NCBI RefSeq assembly: GCF_040412425.1
Contig: NC_089756.1
Location: forward strand, 9,331,226 to 9,395,225
From: Macrobrachium rosenbergii
Taxonomy: Eukaryota > Arthropoda > Malacostraca > Decapoda > Palaemonidae
DNA length: 64,000 nt
Direction: 5' to 3'
Shown: positions 38,490 through 52,356 of the stretch, piece after piece
Layout: every line of letters starts with the position of its first letter
Position numbering within the stretch: position 1 is the first letter of the stretch
The notes under the pieces: generated by a model
Told to the model about the DNA's origin: nothing
What the model saw: the letters and a program-made list of their open reading frames with translations, nothing else
The model's database searches: none
Position numbers and translations under genes: made by a program

Positions 38490-39530
38490 AGGAAATTTAA
38501 AATTATGAACTGGTCATGAAATGAACTCTCAGAAGATTAAATGGGCTGATCAACTCCCACTAACATGGTTAATTATAAAGTCCATAAAAAACTTGAATAT
38601 ATCTGTCAACATTTATAAGCATTGCTGAACAAGGCATACATTACAAAGTCACCTCAGTACAACCTCTGTAAATGGATGAAACAGCTGAAAGAAAAAAGCA
38701 CATCAAAATACATAAAATATGCATATGTCATCTGTAAGAAAGAAAAAAGCATCCTTGAAAATCATATTATAATATATTTAAACACAGGCATTTATAGCAC
38801 TGCCATAATAAGGCAAGATTGATATGGAAACACTGGCATATAGAAATGGAAATAAAATATTTATGTTTACAGAATTAAAACAGTGTGAATATGGAAAGAA
38901 CCCTTTCAACAGATGACTTTACCTTGTAGACAAGTTTTTTCAATGAAGGCAAAATGGCAGCAGAAAATCTTTGACTTGATTCACGTAGGGCACTCAGGGT
39001 CCAGATATCAAAATTGACCTAATTGGTAGACGAGCAATATCGACTGAAAGAGACTTGGGTAATGGAGGGAGATTATTGATTTCGAAATCTGTCCAGCTGC
39101 ATGGATTTATTTTCCTTTGGTGAGGCCCTTATATATATTTGGTCAGGAATTAGGATCATCCACAGGTAGATAGGGTTGGTGTCATTTCCCTATATAGTGC
39201 ATCATTTATGACTTTTCTTCCAGGTGTTCATGAGCCAGATGTCCTGTCTCTGAATCTGCATCAACGGCTCTATTTTTGTTTGAACAGACTGTTGTCTCTT
39301 CACAACCTCGTATCTGTAAAGGAAAAGGGGGAAATTTATCTGCAGTGTCACATGTTCAAGTAGAGAAAGCTTGAAAGTAAACATGTTAGGTAAGATTTAA
39401 AATTAAGTGAGGGGCCAAATAAATCCTTTTGCCCTGGACTGAATGGACAGGCAGTGCTAAAATGCACTGTTGTATTTTCCAAAAGAAATTAAGTATTTGG
39501 TGGCTGGGATGCTTGGGGAAGATATAAAAT
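38490..39530 (-). repeat. Left (3') LTR copy, diverged
   Basis: Matches 45140-46140, e.g. CAGATGACTTTACCTTGTAGA (38911-38931; the right copy has CAGATCACTTTACCTTGTAGA), GTGCATCATTTATGAC, CTGCAGTGTCACATGTT and TGTTGTATTTTCC. Confidence 0.72.
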
Positions 39531-39534
39531 GCTA

Positions 39535-40560
39535 TAAATCATAAGTTACATCTTATTTTCAGTTGGGTGGGAACGGTTACAAAACCAAGGAAGCTGACAA
39601 ATGCTTACAGTAAATACTAAATTTTCAGTTAACTGTATTCATGTATATTTATTAACCTAAATCTTGCAAATAATATTTGAAAAGTTAACTTTAAAGAATT
39701 CAGTATTTTACATTAATTGCAGAGACTAGGAAAAAATAAAGTTTTTAACCTTAGATTACTATTTCTTTAAAACAGGGTCTTCTTTACAACTCTAAGAAGT
39801 TGCTGTAAATTGATCAAAATACACTAACCAATCGACCTCCTTACTGGTAAATCTCAATCGAAATATGAGTAAATTATCAATAAGTAGTAAAATGCAAAGA
39901 AAAAGATACTTTATTTTGAAACAGGAACTTTACAAATAAAATGGCGTAGGTTTATTCTTTTTAAACACAATAACTGAAAGTTATTTCCTATAGGACATTA
40001 AAAATTTAGAATAATCATGCAATTGCACTTTAGTAGTTGTTACAGTCAAAGACATGCAGTTAGTTTGCCTTGATAAGGCATTACAATATGAAATTGAACA
40101 AAATCTTCGTTAGGTGTATGTTAAAGGAAAAACGGCAAATTACAGAGTTATACAAAAAATAAATAAAATGAAGGAACTTGAGACAAATACTGGAAGAGGT
40201 GCCAGTCCTTTTAGGATAAAACTCAGGGTTTAGATTCCAAGGAGAACTCAGGAGCTCTATATGATAACGTTAAAGAAAAATTATTAATATGCCTGAAATG
40301 ATATTTAGCCTATGAAAATGGCTTTAGGTTGATGGTTTTCCCAAGGTAGGGGAATCAGTTGAAAGGAGTCATAGGACTTACAAAATTGGGATGTCACCAA
40401 TTGCACTCTGCACTGGCAGTGGCATTCAAAAGCAGGCTGTATCCCAGGTAAGCTGCAGTTCCGTGGTTCATCAAAATTTGAGAATTGAACAAAATAATGA
40501 AAGGTAAAATGTTCAAGGAAAAGAATGAATTAAGAAGTTATAAGGGCGTGAATAAACAGG
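39535..40560. other. Element interior, no coding signal
   Basis: AT-rich sequence between the left LTR and the gag tail of the minus-strand element. No RT or integrase motif was found in six frames. Confidence 0.5.
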
Positions 40561-40579
40561 TGATTAAACCATGACCCTC

Positions 40580-41560
40580 TTCTGGGTTGAAGGCCAACCT
40601 TCGGTCGAACTTCCAGGATAAAAAGGTGGCCGTGCCAAATTTGACACTGGTGCCAGACAGGCCAGCAGCTCCCTTTAAGCTACCTGACGTTACTTATGCC
40701 CGTGGAGATTTCGCTGCAGATCTCGCTGAGTTGATGGTACTCCTTTATTTGATTTGGGGAATTTGCTCATCGTTCCCAACGGATGACGTTAGCACCACCT
40801 GTGTGCATGCAAGTGGCACTGGCAAGATTGGGAATCATTTTGGGCTCTACCCCAGGGAAATCGTAGTTCCGTGAATTCATCAGCCATTTAAGATGGGGCA
40901 GAATCAGGCACCCAATGGCACTGAAGGGGATCTGGGATCAATCTTGATGGAGGGGCCACTGCATCGTACTCAGGTGGCACTGGTAGTGGAATGAGTGCAG
41001 GCGTTTGAGGCTTACTTGTGCCTAATGAATGATTTGGGGATTTGGACCCTGGATTTCTGTAACTTAGATGGGGATGAAGCCTGTCCAGGAATATGTCATA
41101 ACCTCCAGGAATATAACTGTAAGATTGCAAATTTTGGATCTATGAGGTCTTGTGACTATCAACTGAACAGTAGGGAGTATCATTTTAAATTGATTGATAC
41201 CCTCAACTGTGACGAGTTTATGTCGGTTAATGGTAGCTCCATAGGGAACTTTGTTTTCCTTATGAATGAAATTTGTGAGCCAGAGTCATCAAATGCCTTG
41301 ACCTGGCGTGCAGGGTAGCTACTTCGAGAAGTGCCACATATATGAGACCCTCAGCTGGAGGGACTGAGGACTTGAGGTTTGTAACTGTCAAGGCATGTGA
41401 TGGCAAGAGTACTTGATTTATTATTTGGCATTTTGCCCACGTGGGAGAGTGGCCATAAACTTTGCAAGCCATGCAACAGCTCTGGCTGTAATCTCTTTGT
41501 AGCACTGCCCCTGAGGAGGGGCAGGCTTGTTAGTTGGTGGATTCCCAGGGGTTTGAAAGG
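40580..41560 (-). pseudogene. Gag tail with atypical second zinc knuckle, minus strand
   Basis: CMACKVYGHSPTWAKC at 41475-41428 is a CX2CX4HX6C knuckle with a conserved Trp, matching the position and pattern of the second knuckle of the plus-strand element. Downstream (41130-40888) a Pro-rich segment (PQTPALIPLPVPPEYD) parallels that element's Pro-rich tail. Only about 100 bp separate the two knuckles here, so the protease region has been lost. Confidence 0.55.
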
Positions 41561-41578
41561 CACTGTTTGTTTATTTTA

Positions 41579-42796
41579 GCACTGCTCAGTGGAATGCCCA
41601 ACTTTCTTACAGAACCCACAAACAACGGGTTTCTGCGAGTGCCCATTCTTGGGTGGAGGGGTGCTGGAGGTGAAAGAAGGAGGGCATATTTTGTGTCCCA
41701 ATGAACTTGCATGAGCATGATGGGTGTCCCATGTGTTGGCAAGGCAACAACACTCCGCTAGTGTCGTGGGGCTTTTTTTTCGCATACATGGGTTACTAGG
41801 ACGGAAGGGGCATAATATAAAAATTTTCAATCTTGAACTGCTCAAGGATGTCCTCAGCGGTGGAGACTCAGGACCCTAGCCATTTAGAGAAGGCCCTATC
41901 TGATTGATATGCCCAGTCAGACCAGGTCTGTCCTGCTTCTTTTATCTGGCCTCTCTAGCATCCCCTCCAACATTCGGGGTGATCTCATATGCCTTTGTGA
42001 TCACCTGGTTCACTTCCACCCATTTCCCTTGATCTGCCTCAGGAAGGGCATTGAAAACAATTAGACCCTTCCCTCCAAGGAATTTTCCCAAGAGTAGGAG
42101 ACTTCGGTGGAGCGAGTGGGTAGGCACTAAGGACCCTTTCTGCCTGATAGAGCCACACCTCAGGCTCAGCCTCGGTCCACTTGGGCATAAAGGTGTGAGC
42201 CTGAGTGAGGGTGATGCACCAGGGGCCTGAGAGGAGCTGGCGGTGCCAATTTGGGCCATCTGGACCTCATGGGCCCACTGCTTTTCCTCCCTGTTGAGCC
42301 TATCCTTTCTTTCTTGTTCTTCCTTCCCTAAGTCTATCTTATCTTGTTCTTCCTTCTTCTCCTTTCTTTCTTGTTCTTCCTTCCCCTCCCTCCCTTTCTT
42401 GTTCTTCCTTCTTCTCCTTTCTTTCTTGTTCTTCCCTTGCAAGTCTACCCAGCCTATCTTGTTCTTCCTTCTTCTCCCTTCTTTCTTGTTCTTCCTTCTT
42501 CTCCTTTCTCTCTTGCTCTTCCTTTGCGAGTTTATCTAGCCTATCTTGCTTCTTTCTTCTTCTCATTTCTTTCTTGTTCTTCCTTTATCAAGTTCTTACT
42601 CTTCCTTTGCGATTTTATCTAGCCTTCTTGCCTTCCTTCTTTGCCTTTCTTTCTTTCTCCCTCTCCTGCCTTCTGCATCGTCTATTCTCTCTTGGACCCA
42701 GTCCCTCAGAGCTTGTCCTGACAGTCCCATGTCCTTTCCAGCGGACAGATAGAACTTGAAGTCCTCATTTTGCTGGGTTCTGGATGTCGTAGATAT
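41579..42796 (-). pseudogene. Gag-like protein, GLSGQAL family, minus strand
   Basis: In gene order: ISTTSRTQQNEDFKFYLSAG, then KDMGLSGQALRDWVQERIDD (near 42700-42750), then a very long K/E/Q/R coiled coil of EEQERKEKK repeats (about 42660-42270). After it come capsid-like pieces (LGKFLGGKGLIVFNALPEAD near 42060) and a CX2CX4HX4C knuckle CGFCKKVGHSTEQC (41620-41579). The presumed start codon reads ATA at 42796-42794 where the sister element has ATG, and several frameshifts are present. Confidence 0.78.
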
Positions 42797-42866
42797 CTTG
42801 AGATAACACTTATACAGGTGTGACCCTTTAGATAATCAATATGACTGAAAAGACTAAAATTTCAGG

Positions 42867-43125
42867 GTGTCTGAAAAGACCCAAGTTTGTTCGCAATGTC
42901 TTGTTTTGCATGTCTAAAAGACTCAGTTTGTTCATGATGAACGAATTTTTAATGTCTGAATAAGACTTAGGTTGATGAACAAATTTTTAATATGTCTGAA
43001 TAAGATTCAGTTTGTTCATGATGAACGAATTTTAATGTCTGAAAAGACTTGAAGATGAACGATTTTTAATGTCTGAATAAGACGTAGTTGTTCTTGATGA
43101 ACGAATTTTTAATGTCTTGAAAGAG
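42867..43125 (-). repeat. Tandem repeat in the element's leader, about 55-bp unit
   Basis: About five copies around GATGAACGAATTTTTAATGT and CTGAATAAGAC. The plus-strand relative also has tandem repeats in its leader, though unrelated in sequence. Confidence 0.85.
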
Positions 43126-43129
43126 GTAA

Positions 43130-44905
43130 ATTAGATTCTGTTTCACGCATGGACTTGGTCGGCTATCGCGTGAATGTTGGGTATTTTTGGTTCGCCTTGT
43201 AGGACGTGATTTGTTCACAGGTAACGGATTTTTAATTTTTGTCTCATAAGATGTGTTTTCAGATTCCGGACCTGGCCGGCTATCACATAAATCTTAAGGC
43301 TTGGTTCGGGGCGTTTGCCCATTCCCGAATAATCTTGCATTGGTTTTGCTTGGGATAAGAAAAAAGGAACTGGTTTGTTTTGTCCCGGAGGAGGGAGTCC
43401 CAATTTACAGGGCCAGCTAGGATGCAAATTTGGGTTTGGTTCGAGTGATTTGCCCGTTCGTGACTTGGTTTTTCATGTGATAAAAAATTTCCTTTTAAGT
43501 TCCAACAAGGTAAAACTAAGTGAGCATCAAACTCTTAAATTAAAAACAATAAAAAAAAAAAGGATGTAGTGTAAACCAATAAAAATAATGCTTTGAGAGA
43601 CACTGATAACTGGCACAGGGGTAGGTAAGGTTTACGTGCTGATACAAATTGTTGGGTTAGAAAGCCAGACACTTTAGAAGTACATTTCTATTTATTTTTA
43701 TAGAAGTGGTTAGTTCATCGTCGAGAGACAGATAAGTTAAAATTATATTATTTGCAAATTACACTGATAAATGAGCGTCTTTCACCAAGATTAATGAGAG
43801 CCATCTCCTCCAATCCTAATCTATTATGCAAAACATTGTTTGCCTGCTGTTTGTTTTAAGTCATGTGCATACGAATTTGCCTTTCCCTATTTTTAGCCTT
43901 GCACATGCCCTGAAAAGGGTAGCAACCACTTGGGTTTGTGTCTGGCTCAGTAACTGACAGCTCAAGGTTGCCTGGCACAACAGGCAACAAAGGACGACGA
44001 CCAGCGTGGGAATTTTTCTGAGACTGACCCCGCTTGTACAAACATATTATCCCACTTATGGTTTGTTTAGAAGAACCCAAATATAAAAGTTTCTCTAGGC
44101 TTACTCAAAATTTCCCTGGGAACGACTTGAAGACCACGTGGTCACAGCAGACTGTTTAAGCAAAACAAAAGATAACCACAAATAAACAAAGAAAGAAAAA
44201 AAAAGTTTCCTTATGCTTATGAATGAAACAGCAAGTGGTTATTGAATGGAAACGCTTTGAAATTAAATAGAATTTATCACATGCAGTGTTGTATAGAGGA
44301 ATGTGTACAAATGAAAATATGAAGCACATTTATTTACTCGAAGCAAACAGATTTTACGCTTTCTGAGATTTTACATCCATAATGGGTGTTATGCATTTGC
44401 CTAACGGATTCCTAACAGCTCTGCAAGAGAGAGAGAGAGAAAGATTTCCAGTAGGAAATTTGCTGGCTGACCCACATGGGATCTAAAACATGTGCATGTA
44501 GCTAGAATTCCAAGACAACAAATTGTCTGGATAACACAAGGAGGAAATACATGCACTAATTCCTTTTTTTTCAACACTTCGTAATTCACTAGCTTGCCTA
44601 TGTGAAAACATGCAGGCTGGCATCCAGGGACTTTCAAAACTTGTGTAACAGATATTAACTCTCTTCTCAATGACTGGATTGCATGCACGTGTCTAATGTT
44701 TCCGTTTGCTATTTTCAGTCACAATTTCACTTCCTATCCTAACATAAAATAAAATATTCACTGTGTCGAACTCCTTGAATGTGCGCTTGCGGATTTTACG
44801 CTAAAGGTTTGTTTCTTTTTCTTGCACCCAGCCTAGCTTCGCTAGTCGCTGATACGGCAAGTTTCAAGGGGGAAAGATTCAATTCTACAACGTTCCTTTG
44901 CAAGA
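43130..44905. other. Leader region, nothing coding recognised
   Basis: Part of the 2.1-kb leader of the minus-strand element. Repeated phrase GGCCGGCTATC/GGTCGGCTATCGCG near 43157 and 43270. A (GA)n tract lies at 44426-44441. Confidence 0.45.
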
Positions 44906-44924
44906 TCTAACGTTGGTCGCCATT

Positions 44925-46282
<1,358 letters not shown>

Positions 46283-46295
46283 CTGACTTTATCAC

Positions 46296-46870
46296 ATGCA
46301 TGCCTTGTTCAGGGATACAGTCTGTAAGTCTAGTTCAAACAGTCCTTTAATACACCTTGAGTTTCTGACTGCAGAAATAATATATTTTCAGGAAACTTAC
46401 AGAAAAAACAGTTGGGCTGAGGCCGTAGTTGATAATAAGCTTTGCCCAGATAAACAACTTAGGCTTACTTTAAATGGAATATAGTTACGCTTTAAACACA
46501 TCATTCAGAAGACTGAGAATATATAGGCAAATATAATTTCTGAGGTAGAGCAAATTGGATATTAAAGGACGTTTGAAAAAATTGATTAGTCTATGATTAA
46601 TCCTCTTGATGGGATAAAAATTGATTGCAGTGGCCTTTTCACTGCAAGAAAACGTACAAGACAAGTCAATGTTTTCAGAGCCGATGTACCATCTGTAAAT
46701 TGACAAATGCCAGAGTTGCACAAGGATAATTATGAACTGGAGGAGCCGAGGTTGCACAGAGGGTGCCAAGATAACTCATTCTGGTACGATATACTTGGTT
46801 AAAATTCCATTGAGCTGAGTTCTTGTCCTTTTTGATTACTCACACTTCAGAAAACGAAAATTATCAACTA
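46296..46870 (-). mobile_element. Solo LTR fragment of the gypsy element at 47641
   Basis: The reverse complement matches 48240-48790 and 55180-55735, for example AACAAGG near 46305, CCATTTAAAGTAAGCCTAAG (46478-46459 on the minus strand; the LTRs have CCATTTAAAGTAAACCTAAG) and GTGCAACC near 46750. More diverged than the two LTRs are from each other, so it is an older insertion. Confidence 0.75.
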
Positions 46871-46879
46871 AAAATTTAA

Positions 46880-47300
46880 GATTCAGTAACTGTTGAAAAT
46901 ATATTATTTCAGGTTGAGCAATTGGGTATTAACGGACGTTTGAGTTTATTGATTGTATAGTTCTGGACGGTGATGTTTAAAAAGTCACAGGTAATGGACT
47001 GGGTGGTCAAACGCACTACATGGTCAACATGGCAGTGTGGTGGATGGATATCGACTCTAAATACAAACACCTGAGTTCGACGGGATTTTGTAGATGGGAG
47101 CTGATATCCACTTATACCTATATGGCCGTGTGGGTTAAAGCATCCACTGTAGTCCTGAGTTCTTGTCCTTCATTGGTTCAGAGCCTCACGGGACGACGAA
47201 CTTATTATCAACTAAAAATTCTCTTTCGGTAACATATATGAAAAAATATATTATTTGTGAGGTATAGCTTCGTCTCCATTGGATATTAAAGGACTTATGT
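46880..47300 (-). repeat. Nested partial copies of the same LTR segment
   Basis: A phrase near GGATATTAAAGGAC(GTTT) occurs at 46556, 46930 (GGGTATTAACGGACGTTTGA) and 47281. The phrase CTTGTCCTT...TTATCAACTAAAAATT occurs at 46823 and 47164. The LTR relic therefore carries two extra diverged segments. Confidence 0.6.
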
Positions 47301-47640
47301 ATATGCTATATATATATATATATATATACTGTATATATGAATTGATCACTAGATATTAAGCATGCAGTATTAAGATATTAGTTTTGTATTTGTGGTGCTA
47401 AAAGTCAATTCATGGAATTTACATATTTCAATTTCAAATATTATATATAAATATAACTATATATTATATTATATATATATTTATATAATAATATATATAT
47501 ATATATATATACATATATATATTTATATATATATTATATATTAAATCATATGTATTTTCATGTTATTAAGTTAAACCACTTCCTATGCAAACCCAAACCT
47601 CCAAACTGCCTTTGCAACCTAAAATAACAGATTTTCGTAC

Positions 47641-48810
47641 TGATACCCAACGGAGGAAGGGCGTGAGAAACTCAGCTCCTATGTAAATCTCTCTCCATGC
47701 TCCCCTTTTTGGTGCATCTGTTTATCTTTCCTAAAGACCTGGTGACTGCTTGAATTACCTCTTTTCAGATAAAAGATGAATGGAGACAAAGCCTGCTGAA
47801 AATCTGCCAGAAAGGTTGAGTTCCCCATAAAAACTGGCGAATATGGGTTACCAGAAGTCACCAGGAATTGGGGAAGATTTCAACATAGAAGACGAAGTGA
47901 CTGAACCGCCATCTTGCGATCCCAGTGACCTCTGGAAGGAGCAAGAAAATAAGCCCTCGAGGTCATATAAGGTGAGAAACAGTGGTCATTGCCCTCAGAA
48001 ACATCCCAGTAGCAGACCAACACACATCCCCTTGCATGCTTCTTATTGAGTTGACCCTTCCACATGGTTACTTTAGACCACCCAGTCACTGTACCTATGC
48101 ATTTCCCATTAAACTCATCCCTCCAGAACTGGTGAAATTCGACGAGGCCCCTCCATCGTTCTGTTATAAGGTAATGTCTTGATTCAAGGTTTTTTCATCA
48201 GTCACGTATCAGTTAATCTTCCACTGCACTCTCATTTTCTTTTCTGAAGTGCGAGTTATCACAAAGACCTGACTCACTTAGCTCAGTGTGAATATTAATG
48301 CAAGTATATCGTACCAGAATCGAGTTATCTTGGCACCCTCTGTGCAACCCTCGATTCGCCCAAGATCATTATAATTATCCTTGTGTAACTGCTGGCATTA
48401 TCAAACTGCAAACGGTACATCGGCTGTGGAAGCATCGACTTGTCTTGTGCTTCTTGCAGTGAAAAGACCACTGCAACCAATTCTTCAGTATCCCTTTCAA
48501 GAGGATTAATCATAGGCTATTTAATATTTTAACAGTGATAGGATAACTAACCACGTGGCACCCACTGTTGTATCTGCCTATCATTCCCAAGTCTTCTGAT
48601 TGACATGTTTAATTGTAAATATATTCCATTTAAAGTAAACCTAAGTGTTTATCTGCAACAGTCCCTTGTTGAAGTACGGCCTTCAGCCCAACTGTTTTTT
48701 CTATTTAGTTGCAGTCGGAATCTCTTTATGTATTAGTAAACCCCCTGTTCACCAGCTAGACCCCAGATTGGACCCCTGAACAAGGAATACAGTAAGTAGG
48801 CCAGGTAAGA
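47641..48810 (+). repeat. 5' LTR of the gypsy element
   Basis: 1170 bp. Contains an ATG-initiated short frame (47843, MGYQKSPG...) ending at a consensus donor ATAAG|GTGAGA (near 47970), and a second exon-like stretch ending TATAAG|GTAATG (near 48170). Both features recur in the 3' LTR. Confidence 0.88.
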
Positions 48811-48829
48811 ACCGTGGTGACCGATGCCT

Positions 48830-49293
48830 AGAATCGTAGATTCCAGCCAGTAGCTTTCGGTAAAGCTGGATACGAGATTAGAAACGAATCTGGTAACGTA
48901 ATTCCTAAAATAAGCACAAGCAAGCAAGTTCCACAGTGTAAGTACATTATTATTTTTAGCTTATCATAGGTGCGAATAAAACTGTGACTGTGCACATTGT
49001 TAGGAAACAATAGGCCCTGTGCATGCTAACAAGATTTTTCATAGCAAAGAGAGTGTATCTACCGAAACACAAGAATTGTGACTAAAGCATGGTAGTCTGC
49101 ATGTCTTAACCGCTAGGATTAGCTAAGCAGTGGAGTACAAATATGTGATAAAGAAAGGAAATAGTGCGCTTATTTCCTCCATGTGCTCTGGACAATTTGT
49201 CGTCCATTAATTAGCTAGGTACACCCTAAAATACGGGCCGCTAATTATAGCCCATCCATAAATTTTTCTCTTCACTGGAGTACATCTCTCTTG

Positions 49294-49339
<46 letters not shown>

Positions 49340-50070
49340 GTAGTAAAAGTTCTAGGTTTTCGTAAAAATCCTGTTTAAAATTTTAAATAATTATTTTGTT
49401 GCCTCCAAGAAGAAATCATTTAATTTGCAGACATGTGAGCCATTGTCAACCTGGAAACCATCGCCTTCTGACCATCATTTAACTGTAAGTGATCGAGCGA
49501 ATTTCTACTCATTCATAAATCCTGAGCGCCAAGCTGGGAAAATCTGTTCCACTAGCGTTCAGCATTTTCATAACTTTGCGCGAGATTTCGCTCACAATGA
49601 CCAGCACGTTGCACCCAGCTGTCCCACCCCCGTGTCAAATACCAAGCGAGTGCAACCATTTTGTTAATAACTGTAGCCTACCATTTAGGCACGGGCCAGT
49701 CAAGCAACTTCCATAAATAGAGTAAATACATTGCGGACTTGACCATAAGAAAAATATTCAACCCATGCATGTTAGTCACAAGCATTTTGTACTTGTCATA
49801 TCAGGGAGGATTTATTTGCTTCGCCTTGGCACTGAAATTTATAACAGTGTCATTTATTTGCATTTGGTTACCTTTGTACTGCGGGCAGCTCAGTTCTTTT
49901 GCCAAGTAAGGACGTGTGTTACCAAAGCTTGTTTCACAGTGTACGCTCATCTGCTCCAATCATAGGTGTTTCTCAGCATAATTGTACGATATGTTTCTGT
50001 AATGCGCTGCCGAGCATGAACCTGCAACGCGTTTGCGAGTCAGTCGTCTCTCTGGTCTCTTAAAATAAAC
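48830..50070 (+). other. Gypsy element leader
   Basis: 1.2 kb of leader between primer-binding site and gag, including a (CT)n tract at 49295-49336. No coding feature recognised. Confidence 0.6.
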
Positions 50071-50922
50071 TTGTCACCAAGACGTCTTCTCATTGCAAAC
50101 CCAACATGGCACAGTGAGTTTTCGAACCAAGTCATGCCCCTGATACGTCGACCACCCCAGGCCACACCAAGGCGTGCCTCTCCTGCAATGCCAAGGGCCT
50201 TGTCACGGGCTGTGATGCAAGCACAGACGTTAATTGCAGACCAGCAATGCGCCATCCGCTCCCTTCAGGATGCCCTTCCCGGTTTTGGATCACGTGCCAG
50301 CAAAGTCCCTGTCTCTGCTGCCCTTGAGAAATGTGATGTTGTGATGTCCTCAGCAGCGTTCAGGTCCTGGAGACGTTCGACGACGTGTTGGATCCACCTC
50401 AACAAGTTCCCGCCGCAGGATGTTGTCCTGCACATTAGACTCAACTGTGTGCCGGCGCTGCAACGTGCACTGGACGCTTGGTATTCAGAGGCCAAATGGA
50501 ATGCCCTCACTCCAGACGCGGCTCTGGATGCCATCGGGAATATTGTGTTACGGTCGTCGAATCAGGCATTGCAGTGGTCCGAATTTTTTGCCCTTGCACA
50601 AGGGCGCGAGGAGTCAGTGAGTGATTATTTCTCAAGGTGTACTCAAAAGGCCACTGACTGTGATTTTCAGTGTCCTAAATGCAGGGAATGCTTGACTGAA
50701 TATATGCTATTACGGGAAATAATGGTAGGTCTCAGTGATCCTGCGTTAAAAAGGCATGTGTTTCAGGCATGTGATACGTTTAAAAGTGTAGATGCCCTTC
50801 AGGCTTGTGTTGTACTTTTGAAGCTGCACGCCAAGATGTTGAAAGCGTCCCACACGTTGCTATTGGTGCGAGGGAGTCGGCCAGTGCCTCGAGTGGTGAC
50901 ATCACAGGTAGTGATGACGTAG
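50071..50922 (+). pseudogene. Gag (capsid part) of the gypsy element
   Basis: 283 open codons. Contains the capsid-type segment AALEKCDVVMSSAAFRSWRR, FALAQGREESVSDYFSR and LREIMVGLSDPALKRHVF, which follows the SCAN-like pattern of Ty3/gypsy Gag. The zinc knuckle lies in the next frame after a shift near 50900-50960. Confidence 0.82.
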
Positions 50923-50965
50923 AGCCAGACATCGCGGTGTTGCACGGTAACTCAAGTGCAAAGCA

Positions 50966-51886
50966 TTGCAGGAACTGCGGGGGACATCATTCGCCTGGCT
51001 GAGCATCGTGCCAGCAAAAGGTATGACGTGCCATGGGTGCCAAAAGGTAGGGCACTTCCAGAAATGTTGCAGGAGCATGAAGAAAGCGCCGCTCTCTTCG
51101 AGCTCAGTGATTGTTGCAGACACACACCTCTCCCCCTACCCTGCAATCAAGGCTTGTGTTTCCCATGGGAACAGGAGGTCGGTGTCCACACTCGTCGTAG
51201 CAGACACAGGAGCACAGATCTGCGTTGCCGGACCCACAATTCTTTCAAGCCTGCACATAAAACCCCTGGAGTTGCAACCTCGAACAGGTCTGAGGGATGT
51301 AGGTAATCTCCCAGTGAGATGCCTCGGGGCAACGGCATGCACCATTGAAATAGGTGGGAGACGCACAAAGCAGGAGGTTTACTTCATGCCGACGGCCAAG
51401 AACTTCTATATAACGCTGAATGCCTGTAAGGAGCTGGGAATAGTACCTCCTGGTTTCCCTCACCCTTCCCATCCCATTGCATCAGCTGACATTATTAGCG
51501 AGACAGTCTTGCAACCTAACAACCCTCAGACAACGAAGCCAGCCACCATACCTATCCAGCCCATGGAGGAGAACATACCAAGACTTGAAGAATGGTTGTT
51601 ACGTCACTTCTCATCCACGACCTTTAACACAACCAGGGAGCCTTTACCAGTGATGAAGGGCAAGCAGCACCACATACACTTATTGCCTGATGCCATACCT
51701 TATGCCTGTCACACTCCGGCAGCAATCCCTAAGTACTGGGAAGAGGAGATCAAGGCCCAGCTTGACGAAGATGTCCAGAAGGGCGTGATAGAACCAGTCC
51801 CAGCAGGGGATGCAACAGAGTGGTGTGCAAGGATGGTCGTGGTAGCCAAGAAGACAGGCCAACCTCGCCGCACAGTAGACTTCTAG
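50966..51886 (+). pseudogene. Nucleocapsid knuckle, protease and RT N-terminus
   Basis: 306 open codons. CHGCQKVGHFQKCC (residues 22-35) is a CX2CX4HX4C knuckle. VVADTGAQICVAGP (78-91) is the aspartic protease active site. The RT fingers start near residue 240 (AIPKYWEEEIKAQLDEDVQ, GVIEPV) and VVVAKKTGQPRRTVDF ends at a premature TAG where the family reads DF-x-x-LN. Confidence 0.88.
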
Positions 51887-52356
51887 CGTCTCAATGCCCA
51901 CTGTCTTCGTGAGGCTCATCATACACAGACACCCTTCGACATGATTTCCAGCATCCCCATACACACGTACAAGACTACAGCGGATGCCCATTGGGGTTTC
52001 CACCAATTGGAATTGGACAAGGACAGCCACCCGCTCATGACCATCATCACCCCATGGGAATGGTATTGTTATCGTAGAACACCCATAGGTCACTGTTCGG
52101 CTTCCGACACCTACACAAAAAGGTTCAACGACGCCTGGAAGACATCACCAGAAAGCATAAATGCATTGACGACACCTTGCTATACAATCACAGCATCGAA
52201 GAGGCGTTCTGGCATGTATATGAATTCTTGTCAAAGTGTGCCTCTGCAGGTATTACACTCAAGCCCGAGAAGTTCAAATTCTGCAAGAGAGAGATTACCT
52301 TTGTCGGGTACCACTTGGTATGAGAGTCATGCAAGCCTGCAGACAAACAACTAGAA
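51887..52356 (+). pseudogene. Gypsy RT palm, frameshifted
   Basis: RLNAHCLREAHHTQTPFD continues directly after the stop, then TADAHWGFHQLELDKDS and ITPWEWYCYRRTPIG. After a frameshift near 52120-52150 CIDDTLLY gives the catalytic box (YxDD, with Cys for Tyr), then GITLKPEKFKFC and FVGYHLG. Confidence 0.87.

Noticed and set aside
39202..39384. 60-codon minus-strand frame with exon-like composition
   Set aside because: Lies inside an LTR copy; the matching part of the other LTR (45840-45970) does not keep the frame.
42243..42622. Plus-strand SFLSCSSFPS-rich frames
   Set aside because: Antisense of the minus-strand Gag coiled coil (EEQERKEKK repeats).
44401..44688. 95-codon minus-strand frame
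   Set aside because: No recognisable domain; lies in the leader of an LTR element and ends in a (GA)n tract.
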